Assembly: GCA_032358165.1 (NCBI GenBank)
Contig: JAALGY010000032.1
Span: 2,356,001 to 2,420,000 of the forward strand
Source of the DNA: Diplosphaera chodatii
Taxonomy: Eukaryota > Chlorophyta > Trebouxiophyceae > Prasiolales > Stichococcaceae
Direction of reading: 5' to 3'
Length of the DNA: 64,000 nucleotides
Positions 12,462 to 28,800 of the stretch are shown piece by piece. Positions within the stretch are counted from its first letter, which is position 1. Each line of letters opens with the position of its first letter. The notes beneath the pieces are model-generated. The model did not search any database, was not told the DNA's origin, and saw only the letters and a list, made by a program, of their open reading frames with translations. The position numbers were made by a program, and so were the translations under genes.

Positions 12462-12812
12462 TCGTGTGTGTGGACGTGTTTATAGAAGGTTGACTTTGAG
12501 CGAGTGGTGGCAATCTGCAGGTCTGGTACTTTGGTGCGCTACCGTGCTGCTGTTCCTGTGCTTGCTGCCACGCAGCCGACCACGGCACCGCATGTCTCCG
12601 TATCGTGCACGGAAGGAAGCATTGCTGTCAGCCTGACAGGGTGCGGCTTGGTGTTCAAGAGTTGGCTTGCTTGTCAGAGCGCGCGTGGTTTGACAATGTG
12701 CCAATTATTTTAGCATGTCTCCTGTTGAAACACGTCTGTTGAAACCAGAACTTAGTAGCGATAAAACCCACAATCTGGCTAGGCATCGTGTCCATACTAG
12801 GGTAGATGCTTG
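12462..12812. other. Intergenic between convergent genes, no gene seen
   Basis: Tail-to-tail spacer between the galactosyltransferase (+) and SLD5 (-). No clear TGTAA signal on either strand and no RNA gene were seen. Confidence 0.45.
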
Positions 12813-14170
12813 TCACACAAGCTGCACGACGCTGTCAGCTACCAGCCCTCGAATGACGCGGTACCGCACCACATACACATCCCCCTGGTTGAACTCCTGT
12901 GTCGACCTGCACCCAAACACATTTCGGTTGCGGCAGCCATGACAGCGGCAGCATGTCAGTGAGTGCCGTCCTGTAACACAGCAGAACCCTCAGGGTGCCA
13001 ACTGCAGGCCGCACTGGGTGTACTCGGGTATCTGGACATGCAGTGCAGTGCGCACCCCTCATCATCAAGCTCGACATGGCCGCAGTCCTCCAGCACCCGG
13101 CAGAAGACGTGCTTGTCCATTGCTGGACTTTCCACCATGTCCTTGCCCTCGCTGGCCGACGACTGCTTGACCAGGTCCCGAAAGTTCCTTGAAGCAAAGG
13201 CAGCACGCTCGAAGCAGTTCTTCAATGCCGCAAGTCAGCACGCGCGACAAGGCATTGCAATCGATGTGTGGAAGTTTGCTTATGCACATGGGTGCCCAGC
13301 ATCCGAAGGGTGTCACATGGTGTGCAGGCCCCATTGCACGACCACAAGAATCTGCATGCCACTCACTCTGGGAGGTGCTCCATGAGGGAGGCATTCATGT
13401 GCCCAGCAAACAGGCGCAGGTACTGCCCAGCGTACGCCTGCTCCTTCTCCGATAGCCGCTCTGATGCCTCTTCGTCGTCCAGCACGGCCATGATATGCGT
13501 CTCCAACTTCCGCAGGCGTGTGCGCAGGTAACTCCGCAGCAGGTACCGCACTGCACGCTTGCACCATGCTGACCATTTACTGCCAGAAGAGAGAAGCAGC
13601 ATCAAAGCAGGTTACAGGAATCTTGCCGAAGGCCGCAACCTTTGAGCACAAGGTCCGCTGAAGCCAGCTGGCGGCCACTGCAGTGGATGCCAGCTCACCT
13701 CTGTGCAGGTCATACTGGATGATGGACGCAGCAAATGCCTTGTCCGGCTGCCCCTCCCACCCCGCCAGCAATTGATCCTGTGTACATAGCAAATTCACAG
13801 CTTTTCCAAGAAGTACCAGCACCCCTGTGCAGATCCTCACGTTTGACATATACTCCCAGCCCGCTGCAGACATGATGCGCGCATCCCACCTGCTCTGTAA
13901 GCCGCTGCTCAATGCTCTGCAGAAGATCGGTCTTGTGCTGCAACAGCTCTGGCGCACTCTTCTCGTCGATCAAAGCCTGCACACATAATCGCATGGAGCG
14001 GATGGTGGACATAGAGCACGCCCGCATGCAGTGTTGATCAGCAGGTGCACCAACTGTATGCAACCTACCTGTTTCAACGCAGCAGCATCAGAGGCAACTT
14101 GATATCCTCCGAGTTGGTGCGCAGCCAACGGAGGCAGGTCCTCTTCTTGTGTGTCTAGCTGCGAGTCCAT
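12813..14170 (-). CDS. SLD5: GINS complex subunit SLD5
   Basis: SLD5 is one of four GINS subunits; GINS joins CDC45 and MCM2-7 in the CMG replicative helicase in the nucleus. Six exons fit with matching phases: 14170-14069, 13976-13890, 13777-13699, 13550-13367, 13187-13056 and 12906-12813, giving 225 residues, close to the roughly 220 of plant SLD5. Hallmarks are ALIDEKSAPELLQHK in exon 2, IIQYDLHR at the end of exon 3, VRYLLRSYLRTRLRKLE in exon 4 (the conserved GINS A-domain helix), SEKEQAYAGQYLRLFAGHM, VFCRVLEDCGHVELDDEG in exon 5, and the B-domain strand QGDVYVVRYRVIRGLV in exon 6. The start is the first Met in a short acidic leader, MDSQLDTQEEDLPPL. It is head-to-head with VPS52. Confidence 0.93.
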
Positions 14171-14821
14171 GCGTGCCGGTGCCGGCAGTCACCCTTGGTC
14201 AGCATGCTCCGACATCACGCTGGGGCCACAACACCCTTGTGCGCACGTGTGCACGGCATCGACTGCTCGTTTCAGAGCATGTACGGTGTGCCGTCGTGTC
14301 GTTGCACGCTGGCAATGTCCAAAATCATGAATATAATCCGCTCCAAGTAATCAGCACGAAGAGATCGCAATAGCTGACACAGATGTACGGCTTGTTTATG
14401 CTCTGTAAGCAATCACACAACTGGCGCGTTAGGCATGTCGCCAGATTTGCCATGGACCATCTACCCATGCTGCAGGGTTAGTCATCAGGCTGCAGCAACA
14501 GCAGGTGAATGTGCTACTGGCAGATGAGAGATTGCACAGCCTGGTCCCACCTGCATGTTTCGTAATCATGCTGCCAGTTCTCCGAAGCGTGAAGAGGCAG
14601 CGCACCACATCGCGCTTGGCATGCTGCACCTGTACGCCAGTTTGATTAGCCATTCGATCGGTCCATCCTGCGTACTGCTTGCAGCAAGCTCTTCGTGCTC
14701 TGACTTTGTCGCCATGAGGAGCCCCATTTGTCGTCCATTTGTCGCGTCAGCGGGCATGTAGTCCACCACAGATGATGCAAGATGATGCAAGCCGTTGACT
14801 GACGCGCATCGCAGCGCCGCC
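14171..14821. other. Divergent promoter region SLD5 / VPS52
   Basis: About 650 bp shared upstream region of two divergent genes. No convincing gene or RNA in it; it contains the short tandem repeat at 14771-14790. Confidence 0.45.
14771..14790. repeat. 10-bp direct repeat, two copies
   Basis: GATGATGCAA occurs twice in tandem, 32 nt before the VPS52 ATG, so probably in its 5' UTR. Likely slippage product. Confidence 0.7.
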
Positions 14822-17800
14822 ATGGCCACAGTGGAGACCGCTGCCACGGACGATGGCGGTCCGCAGATGTCCACGGCGCTTTGTGACCTCCTGAAGGCGG
14901 AGGCGGAGCAGCAGGCGGCGCATCATCGCACTGCGGCAGCACAAGCTGATGCACCGTCGGAGCCTGCTCAGGCGCAATCACACAGCTCTGGAGATCTAGA
15001 TTTGGGTCAGCTGGATATCACGAGCAGCGATGTCAGCCTTGACGGCTTGGACGAGCAGCTGGACAAGTTTGCTGACCACGAGGTTGTGCGCGCCATCCTT
15101 GACCAGGTGCAGCGCGTGCCCTCCTTGTGACGCTTTGGGAACGAAGCCAGCCAGTTCTGCAGCTCAGCAGATGTGATCACATGCATATTCGCAATTCAAG
15201 ATGGTTTGGAGAGCACTTCAGCTGCTGCAATTATGTAGGGGTGCGACCCAAAGCAGTATCGAAATCAGTATGAGGAGAAGCTGCGTGCGGCTGAAATGGA
15301 GGCAATCCAGGACTACATTGGAGAAAGCGATAACCTTGTTGAGCTGCACAAAGAGGTGTGAACCGTCCTCCCTCGGCAGCGTTCCTAACCCAAACCATAC
15401 GCACAATCTTGCATGGCATAGGCTTTACACATCCCCGTCAGCCGCACACAGCAGCTGTGGTGTGCAGATCAGCGCGTGCGACAGCATCTTGGCGGGCATG
15501 GAGTCGATGTTGGGCGGCTTTCAGGTTTGTGGCGGTACCTGTGGCTCTGCTGTGCGCCTGCTGTCGGCGCATGCAACCAATGCCGGCGGCCATGGCATGT
15601 ATGGTAGAATCCTTGCATTTTGGCGAATTGGCGACCTCATGCACTGGCTTATGCATCGCAGGAGGGGCTGGGTTCCATCAGTGCAGAGATCCGGGGCTTG
15701 CAGCAGCAGTCTGCTGCGCTGTCGTTGCAGCTGAACAACCGCAAGGCGGCACAGGTGCGCTGCAGCTGCAGTCGCAGGGCCGAGCTGTTGCCTCTCAACA
15801 AGGCCATCAGCGGGTGGTCATCCTGCCCAAACACCTACATACTGCTTGCGCTGTCCCTTCGGGTCAGAAGCCATGTGGGAATGATTCATATCGCCTCTGC
15901 AGGGGCGGCTGGCCAACTTCATAGACAACATCGTCATCCCTGGCCCGCTCATCCACGGAATCGTGCAGGGCAGTGTCAATGAGGAGTGGATGGCCCACCT
16001 GGAGGACCTCCACAACAAGCTGGAGTTCGTTCGGCAGTCCAAGCTTGTGCAGGTGCCAAGACGCTTGTCAGAAGTGCTCTGCACAGGCGATCGGTTGATG
16101 ATTACCTCAGCTGCTTGGCAGGCCTGGCGCACCAGCGTCACGCTCGTGTGTTGATTGCACGCATGCTGTTCCTGGCCTGACATCGAAGCTCAGCTATTTG
16201 GCTGTACTGTTGATCTGGGCAACCTTTGTGAGATTTTCAGCCAGTTTTGGGAGTGGCTGCAGCCACTGGGGTGCATCAACGCCAATCTTGACAGCTTGTG
16301 CTCGGGCAGCCACCCCTGATACCCACATCGCGGAGCGTGAGGGATGCAAGAGGGGTCTGCGGATGAGGTAGTGCCACAGCAGGCTCGCAGTGCTCGAAGC
16401 TCCGTAGGCCCGACGCCTGTGGATCGTGCTTGCAGTCGTCGGCGGCGCACTCCGACGTGCAGCCTGAGCTGGAGCGGCTGCGGGTCAAGGCGGTGGCCAA
16501 GGCGCGGGAGTACCTCATGTCCCGCATCTACGCGCTGCGCAAGCCCAAGACCAACATCCAGATCCTGCAGCAGAACATGCTGCTGCGCTTCCGGTACCTG
16601 GTCACCTTCCTGCGCAAACATGGTCCCGAGGTCTTTGGCGAGGTGGGCGCATGTCGCGGTCGCTTGCATCCTGTGTGACATGGGCTTGCGGTAGTGCGTC
16701 AGTTGTGCGATGTCATAATGAGTGTGGGGATGTGTTGGCTGGTCCACAACATAGAACTGGCTGCTGGCTGCCGCAGGTGCGGAGCGCATATGTGGACACG
16801 CTGTCCCGTGTTTTGTCGTCGCACTTCAGAGCCTACCTGCAGGCCCTCGATGGACTGAAGGTAGGCTTTCACTTGCTGTCGCACACGCTAGTCTTTCATG
16901 CAAGGACCATCCGAGGTGAATGGTCCAGGGTATTGGCGCTGTAGGGCAATCAACCGTGCAATGCTGAGGCACAAGCCATGTGCTGCGCAGGAGCCAGGAC
17001 CAACGCAGGCAGATGTCGTAGGCGCAGCTGAGGCGCCCAGGGAAGGGGTCATGTCCCTCTTCGGCAAGGCTGCGAACGACACGCGCGCTGAGGTGGGCGC
17101 CATATAGTGCACTGATGACCATCGCCTAGGCTCCTGCGATTCTACGATACAGTGCTTGCAGACCTGACTGCTTCATGCGAGCTGCCTTCACACCTCTCGC
17201 CACTGGCAGGTGTTTGCGCTGGGGGAGCGCGGCAACATCCTGCTGCACCTGGAGGGCGCCGCGCTCATACCCCACGTCGTGCAGGCAGAAGGCAGAAAGT
17301 TCCCCAGCGAGGTGGCCTGTCATGCACACCCCGCACACTCGGCCAGACCGCCCCTGATCGCACGTACTGACACAAACCGCAGTCGGATGCATGAGAACGC
17401 CTGACTCACGCAGCAAACCGCGCAGGTGCTGTTCCGCAGCGTCAACAAGCTGCTCATGGACACAGCAACCAGCGAGTACCTGTTTTGCGCCGACTTCTTT
17501 GGCGAGGCTGCAGTGTTCCACGAGCTGTTTGGGCCGACGCTGTCCGCCGTTGAGGCCCACCTGTCGGCCACTGTCCAGGTTTGTGCAATGTACTGGCACG
17601 CCGTGCTGAATTCCTGGTGTACACAACAGCTGATGCACAGGTATTGCCCCCCATAGACACCTCTGCTAATTCATAACATGCCGACTGCACCTCTGAATTG
17701 CGCAGGACATGTACGATATGGTTGGGCTGCTGTTGATGATTCGCATCAATTACCAGCATCGGCTGCTGATGAACAAGCGCCGCATCCCCTGCCTCGACGA

Positions 17801-19568
17801 CTACCTTGACCGCGTCAACCTGCAGCTCTGGCCGCGCTTCAAGGTTCCACCTGCTGACGGCTGCGTCCCTTGTGTTTGCAGCAGTGTTATGCTACTTGGT
17901 ATGTGAATTTGATGCATTCTGTCGATCAAATTTGATATCACATCGCATTTTCTGCTCTGCAGTCACTGTTCGATGTACAGCTGACCAGCCTCAAAGCCTT
18001 CACGGCGACAGCACCCAGCTCCAAACTGGATGTGCACCCAGTCACGGCACGCTATGCGCAGCTCACCGCCTCGCTCCTGCTGCTAAACGCCGATTATCAG
18101 GTGCTTGTGTGCATCCAGCTGCAGTTCTCGACGCAGACCCATTAATCCTGTATCACAGCAGAATGAAGTACACAAGTTTGGCAAAGCGTGAAAAGGTTTC
18201 AAACCAGCAGGCTATGTGCTGTAGGATGGGCAGCTGGACCACAACATCGGGCGGATGCGCTACCAGACAATGGACCTGCTCATAAAGCTTTCGCGCTTGC
18301 TGCAGCACAAAAAGCTGGGCACCACCTTCCTGGTCGTCAACTTCCACCACGTGTGCATGGTGCGCTCGCCTGCGGCTCTCGCTGCGATGCTGTGTCGCAG
18401 ATCTGACAGCACATCCATTGCATGCAACCAGCAGGCGATGATGATACTGGTCTCGCATCACTGCAGTACTGGTTTCGCGTTACTGCAGTCTCACCTAGCC
18501 TGTTTGCGTGTCCAAAGTGGGATTCTCTTGCAGACGCTGAGGGAGGCTGCGCAGCGGGGCGGCAGGCCCAGTGCAGACGTGCCAGTTGCAGAGGGGACGG
18601 CAGGTCACCTGCACGCTGTGGCTGGCGCCCTTGGTGCCCTGGGCATGGACACCCTCAAGGAATTTGAGGTACGGGCCATTGTATCTGTGGAATGCAGCGC
18701 GATGCACACAATTCGAATGCTGCTTCAAATGTGTATGCTCGTGATTACTTTCTGAAGGTTTCCACATTCGGCTGACCTTTGCAGGGGCTGATGCTGTACT
18801 GATGTGTGTTGCAGGACCAGCTGTCGTCATGCATGGGGATGTATGTGGAGGAGGTGCTCAGCGGCCACTTCCAGCTGCTGCTCAGCCATGTGCAGAAGGC
18901 AGAGCATGCGCGAAAGGCGCAGGTAGGCCGACGTCCTGTCGATGCTGCTCACCCTTCACCTCAGGCCTTGCTTGCTCTGTTTCCGACCTGCACAGCATCG
19001 GAGTCGGTTGACACACTTGCAGGGGCTGCCAGAGGGCCAGGCACCAGAGGGCTTTGGCCCAAAGGAGGCCGCACCAGTCATCAAGGACTTTGCTGCACGG
19101 TGGACCTCGGCTCTGGAAGCCCTGCACAGGTGCTGTGCGCCTGGCAACCTATGTGTCATGTGCTGTCATCTGCAGCTGGGCGGACATGCATTCATTCATA
19201 GGGTGTCAAGTCATCGTCAGGACGACAGCACATGCTTCTGGCTGCAGGGAGGTGCTGAAGGACTTCAACAAGAGTCCGTGTGGTAAAGAAGTGGCAAACG
19301 CAGCAATGTCGCAGCTGATGGGGTGAGCACGGCTGTGAACACCTCTTTTGCTTTAAACATGACCCGGCTATATCTTCTTTCCTAGACGGGTGGGCTATGC
19401 ACAAAGCTGGAAACATGAGGGCACACTAGGTCCGATATTGAACGCAGATACTACTCCACAGCGCTGGAGCTGGTGAAGCGCGCTGGGCCAGAGGGCGCCA
19501 TGCTGGCGCGGGATGCTGTGACGGTGCCGAGCATCATGTATGAAGTGCGGCGCAGGACCAAGAGTTAG
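14822..19568 (+). CDS. VPS52: Vacuolar protein sorting-associated protein 52 (GARP/EARP tether subunit)
   Basis: VPS52 is a core subunit of the GARP tethering complex, which captures endosome-derived vesicles at the trans-Golgi; its N-terminal helices bind the other subunits. Start MATVETAATDDGG (14822) leads into DLGQLDITSSDVSLDGLDEQ, the typical acidic N-terminus, and then a coiled-coil region with MEAIQDYIGESDNLVELHKE (about 15294), SILAGMESMLGGFQ (about 15485) and EGLGSISAEIRGLQQQS (about 15663). Conserved family stretches follow: NFIDNIVIPGPLIHGI (about 15917), KPKTNIQILQQNMLLRFRYL (about 16542), LMDTATSEYLFCADFFGEAA (about 17453), MIRINYQHRLLMNKRRIP (about 17740), and VVNFHHVCMV (about 18345). 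The last exon ends MYEVRRRTKS at the TAG 19566-19568. A nearer Met than 14822 is not needed, because the acidic N-terminus is contiguous. At least sixteen small introns are implied. Confidence 0.93.
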
Positions 19569-19796
19569 ACGCCCTGCAGGGTCGATGCCTGAGGCTCGAT
19601 CAGTGGCGTCGACAATGCTGTATAGCTTGTGTTTTGGAATCAAGCAGACCAGACAGCTCAGCAGTTGGGGTGTGCACTGGAGCACTGCACAGAGTCCCAG
19701 CAACAAAATTGCGGGAATCTATTTGCGACAAATCTTCGACGTCAGACGAGGTGCAAGCAGGCGTCGCGGCTGCCGATCACGCAAACACCACCCAAG

Positions 19797-23890
<4,094 letters not shown>

Positions 23891-24435
23891 ATGTTGCCAA
23901 GAGGATGATGGGCGATTTATTTTGGTGTAAATTGTTGTTTGGGTCAATGGCACAGAGAATGCCGGCATTGTGTGCCGCGCCGCCACATTCAGAAGGGGAC
24001 GGACAAGTCGAGGATGTTTTGTCACAGATCGGCAGCATGGCAACACTGTGTAAAGTATGGACCGGGTTTCCAGCAACAAGTAATATGGGCAAGACACGTG
24101 TTACGATGAATCTCCTTGCAGCATGATCCGGCTGATGGCATCATAGAACGAGGTGCCGACACGTCATTACTGTGCCAACACAAGGCCAATCAGGCCGCTG
24201 CAATCTGCATCTAGATAGGTTTTCAAGTGGCTAATCATTCCAGGGCACAGCCCGCTGGCAGCAAGACATGGCACTCAGATCCAGCTGTCTACGTTCAGAA
24301 CAGCCTGCAATGCTGCTGCAGATCAGCACACAATGCACTGCTGTGACTTCAGCAACCGGTTTACTCTACGATCCAGAGAGCTGTGATGTCGTGATTCATG
24401 TTGCAGCTGCGCCGCTCAGCGCAGCACACTCGCTC
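23891..24435. other. Intergenic between convergent genes, no gene seen
   Basis: Holds the THIC 3' UTR, with TGTAA at 23926, and the 3' UTR of the THH1/TOM1/TOM3-like gene. No protein-like frame or RNA gene. Confidence 0.5.
23926..23930 (+). terminator. TGTAA polyadenylation signal of THIC
   Basis: TGTAA 36 nt downstream of the THIC stop, inside an AT-richer stretch. Confidence 0.5.
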
Positions 24436-25332
24436 TCAGCGGTTGGGAATTGGCTGGTAACCTTGCGGGTTGCGGCGCGGCGGCAGCTTGCGCAGGATGA
24501 ACAGGACGAGCGCGGAGGGCACGATCTCCACGAGGGAGTAGTAGATGATGTCCAGCAGGGGGTGCTGCCACACGTCCAGGTCCGCATCCTTCTTGTCCAG
24601 CGCGCTCCACGCCACGATGATGGCGCGGATGGTGAAGCACGTCGCGCAGATCACCGTCACGAAGCCCACCTCGCGCAGCTTCTTGGTGCGGCCGCGGGAC
24701 TCGACGGGGAAGCGCCGCAGCATGAGGAACAGGCGGCCGCCGTACACCAGGAAGCCCAGCGCCGCGGCGACGCTGACGATGGCCAGGAACACGCAGCCCG
24801 CGATGCGGCCCACCTCCACCGCCTCCCCCGTCGCCAGCGCCGTAAAGATCCACAGCCCGGCCTGAATGAGGTACACGACGACGTTGGCGGTGACGAAGAT
24901 GGGGCGCAGCTTGGAGGTGGGCAGGCTGCGGGCCTGGTGGTATATCTCCGCCCAGAACAGCACCAGCAGCGTGTACGTCGAGAAGAACAGCAGCCCCGGC
25001 AGGTCCGTCAGCACCGCCTGCACCACCGGCGGGTCCGCCAGCTGCACCTTCTTCCAGCAGGCAAAGACGCCGAGGCGCAGCGATGCGACCAGGAAGTTCA
25101 GCAGGTGGAACACCTTCTGCGTGGTCCAGCCGTACTCTGGCACACGCATCTGAATGCGGATCAGCTGCACAACGGCCACCAGCGCAATTGCGCCATATCC
25201 GATGGCCAGCCCATATTCGCTGTAGGCCCGCCACTTGGGGTCCGAGTCGACGCGGTCCCACCAGTCCGGCATCGCATTGGCCGCTGCTGCCGCCACATCA
25301 GCGGTCAGCTCCGTGAATGTCAGGGGCCGCAT
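24436..25332 (-). CDS. THH1/TOM1/TOM3-family seven-helix membrane protein
   Basis: Single-exon, 298 residues, with about seven hydrophobic segments, for example YGLAIGYGAIALVAVVQLI, LPGLLFFSTYTLLVLFWAEI, VFLAIVSVAAALGFLVY and SLVEIVPSALVLFIL. The conserved family pattern is present: a Trp/Asp-rich luminal N-terminus (MPDWWDRV), FHLLNFLVASLRL, WAEIYHQARSLPT, LIQAGLWIFTALA and the C-terminal IRAIIVAWSALD with YYSLVEIVPSALV. In plants these vacuolar (tonoplast) proteins interact with ARL8 and are hijacked by tobamoviruses; their own cellular function is poorly defined. The ATG at 25332 is preferred because the codons before it contain no other Met. Codon use is very GC-rich, so a long antisense frame overlaps it. 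It is head-to-head with SEC1. Confidence 0.88.
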   Translation of the reverse strand: MRPLTFTELTADVAAAAANAMPDWWDRVDSDPKWRAYSEYGLAIGYGAIALVAVVQLIRIQMRVPEYGWTTQKVFHLLNFLVASLRLGVFACWKKVQLADPPVVQAVLTDLPGLLFFSTYTLLVLFWAEIYHQARSLPTSKLRPIFVTANVVVYLIQAGLWIFTALATGEAVEVGRIAGCVFLAIVSVAAALGFLVYGGRLFLMLRRFPVESRGRTKKLREVGFVTVICATCFTIRAIIVAWSALDKKDADLDVWQHPLLDIIYYSLVEIVPSALVLFILRKLPPRRNPQGYQPIPNR

Positions 25333-25874
25333 GCCGCCGGCGCTGCTGCTCCGCACACGCAGCTAGTTACAAGTTGCCAACCGCCCCACCCCCCGAGCGC
25401 CTGCCCCTCCTTTCACCACACACCTTTTGCAGAGCCTGCACGCCCCTATCCGCTGATTGCCTGCGTATGTGCAGCCGTGCCACTGTTCTGCCTAGTCTAC
25501 GCACTGGCAGTTGGCAGACGCTGTCGCCACCGACCACGCAGCGCGTATGCAAGCAGATTGGCAAAACTGTGCACTGCAAGTCGCCACCGTCGCAGCCGCG
25601 GCGCACAGTGGTCTCTCCAGCATGGCCTAGGTGAATCGCTAGGGTTTAGCTTGGTGCAGGGGCATATGTATTTGTCACACCGTCCAAGGCTTCCCACTGA
25701 TGCTGCTGCTTGGGGCCTGCTTTGCCATTGCAAACCGTGTCATCGCCATTGAGCAACGCAGATGAGCTTTACGTGCCGTTGCAAAGGCGGAAACCCGACG
25801 CGTCTGCAAGACGTCCCCGGCTGGGGCAGCCCCAAGAATTAGAACGCCAGCCTTGGTGCAACGGAAGACGCGGC
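25333..25874. other. Divergent promoter region THH1/TOM1/TOM3-like gene / SEC1
   Basis: About 540 bp upstream of both genes. No gene, RNA or repeat recognised. Confidence 0.45.
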
Positions 25875-28800
25875 ATGGGAAAGCAGAAGGAAGACGAGAT
25901 AGATGCATATGTATCAACGAATCTTGTAGGAGTGGCCAGAAGAAGGCTGCTGGTGCGCATGTTTGTGCTACTGTAGCATGTACAGCGCTGTTCTGTGAGC
26001 CGCTGCGAAATCTTCGCCCAGCTGGCGCATGTGCTACTGCTGCCCTACGTATACGGACTGATGTGCAGGAAGAAATACTGAGAACAGACGCCGACAGCGA
26101 TTGCGCGGCGTGGAAAGTGCTTATTCTGGTGTGCTGTCAATCAGTATCACCGTGCCGTACACTCCATGCCTGCGGCATGCATGTCATGCCTGATGCTTTA
26201 TTGATGCAGAACGCAGCACTGAATAGTCGAGCTACCATCCTTGAAGACGATGTTCACGCGCCGCAGGATGCTGTGACTGTGACAATTTTCAGCAGCATAT
26301 GCAAAGTCAGCGACTGTGTCGACCACAACATAGCTCTAATAGAGGACCTGAACAAGAATCGGACGCCCATGCCGGAGACAGCAGGCAAATCTCGCTGCAG
26401 TCGCATCCATGATGCACAGCAGTTAATGTGCAAGCAACATGAACTGCACCATCGCATCGACCTGCGTTGCGAGCTGTTGATCCATGTAAAATCTGCCGTC
26501 CGCGGTCCAGCCGCCCTCCGCAAATTCTTCAGGAGTACTTCCTCATTGCACAGGGCTATATTTCATAGAACCCTCGCCGGCCAATGTGGCACGTTTGGCG
26601 TTCGACTTCGGTCAGTGTGTGCGCGTGGCCCCGAACGACTTGCTGGCTGTATACCGAGCTGTGATCGTAGGAAGAATTAAAGCGGATGCCCTGGTGCATG
26701 CAGGGTCCATGCCCATGTACCAGGCCGCACATGTGTACTTCAGCAGCACGTTGGCTCCCGAGCTTCTGGCAGAGCTGCGATCGACACCAGGGCTGGCAGC
26801 ACACCTCGCAACTTTGCAAGAGGCCAATCTGGAGTTCTCAGTGTTTGACTGCAGGACCTTCCACACGAATCAGGTGTGGCGCGGCTGTGGCCCGGCATGT
26901 CAACCTGAAGTCCAGCGGAAGACAGTACCGTGCAAAGAGGTTGTAGTTCTTGCATTGCCTGCTGTGCAGGAGCGTGCGCTTCAACATTTGTTTGGTAGGG
27001 AAACAGCAGGTCACACAGACCAGTACCAGCTTACTGTGCAGACGGCAGCGCGGCGGGTGGTTTCGCTGCTGCTGTCCCTGAAGGTCGCCGTGAGGGACAT
27101 GGCCGATTGGCTCTGTACACCCTTGCCTCCAACATCTTCACACACGTGACTCTGCCCATACGCCAAGCATATGATCAGATGCAGGATCCAATCCGTGCAG
27201 GAGTTCCCAGCCATCCGATTTCGGGCTGCAAAGCCCACCAGTGATGATCCAGTGCTGGAGGCGCGTGCGCTGGCAGCGCAGCGGGTGGCTGTTGAGATCA
27301 ACGACAGACTGCTGGCATTGCAGAAGGCTGGCATTGCATCCAGCACAGGTGAGGCAGCAGCGTCACCTGCTATACTCGGAGCAGCTGCAAGTGCCAACTC
27401 GTCAGAGGATGCGGTACCTTGTTAGGTCACAAGCCAGGGGACATGGCTGCAGGAGATACCTGTGACCTGCTGGTGATCGACCGCGGCTTCGACGCAGTAG
27501 CACCTACGATCCACGAGTGGACTTTCGAGGCAATGGTCGCTGACTTGCTGGCGCCCTCCAACGGGCTGTTTCAGTATGATGCCGAGACGCAGGAAGGTCA
27601 GCAAACAGTAGCTCGAGTGCCTAGGGAGTTGAGTATAAATGATGCGCCCACAGGCATTGTCTCAAGGTGACTTGCCACTCATGCAGTACATGCACATGCA
27701 GGAAAGGTGGAGCATCGTGAGCACATGCTTGACGAACATGACCCTTTCTGGGTATGTGACTTGCTGTGAGCGCTTCATCTGCTATGTAATTCACGTTATC
27801 AATGCTCACCCATCTTCCGTGAACATCCAGGGTACGCCTCTACTGTGATGCTTTACACAGGTCAAGTGGCGGCATGCGCACTTTGCAGCGACTTCGATAG
27901 CCATCAGCGAGCAGCTGGAGCACTTCCGCCTGATGAATCAGCAGGCCATCAACCACGGCAAGAGCACTGGCGCCAGTGATGGCGCCAGCAGCGACTCGCT
28001 GGATGCAGCTGCACTGCGGCGTCTGGTGAAGGCGCTGCCACAATACAGGTGCGCCCAAGTGTCTTGTTGACTTATGCGAGCAGCCACCACATGTGCACGG
28101 GATGACACAGGCAGCGTGCGTCGTGACCTTCGTAGTTGGAGGGCATGACTCACACAAGCTGCTGGGGTGTGCAGGGAGCAGCTCTCCAAGCTGTCTGTGC
28201 ATGTGGAGGTGGCCTCGAGGCTCTCAGCGGCCATCGACTCGCGCTGTCTGACTGAGGTTGGTGCTCTGGAGCAGGCGGCAGCCTATGGCGACGCGGGTAG
28301 CAAGGAGGTCATTGCTCTGCTCACAGGGCCGCTGGCCCCCAGGCTGCAGGCGCCTGACAAGGTACATGCGGGCAGCTGCAAGCACGTGTTCGCAGACGTG
28401 CAATCAGAAGAGCTACACCATGCACTGCATACCTCAGCTGCTCACATACATGGCATTTGTGCTTTGTGCAGCTGCGGCTGCTTGCGACGTTTGGAGCTTC
28501 AAACCCAGACCAAATGGATGCGGCAAAGCAGGTCTGCCCACGTGATATGACTTACGGTGTCTGCGGGGTAGCAGCTTTGGCCCTACCGAACTCTGTTGAT
28601 GACAGCCGCCCTGAACCTCCTCTCCCGCCTGTAGGCGCAGTGGCAGAAGCTGTCGAAGCTGCCACAGGACGACATGGAGACGATTGCAAACCTGCAGATG
28701 CTGGGTGTGCCACTGCAAGCAAAAAGTACCAGCACCTTCGCTGGCGGCAAGAAGTGGCGCCGTACCATCCGCAAGGTGAGGGTCGACGTGAGTTGAAATT

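Noticed and set aside
13830..13870. Possible extra SLD5 exon (AGWEYMSNV-like or RAGSICQ-like)
   Set aside because: Including it breaks the phase, while exon 2 joined directly to 13777 keeps the frame and matches plant SLD5.
24268..25752. 494-codon plus-strand open frame
   Set aside because: It is antisense to the clearly membrane-protein-coding THH1/TOM1/TOM3-like gene, and its His/Gln/Arg-rich product is the typical shadow of GC-rich third positions.
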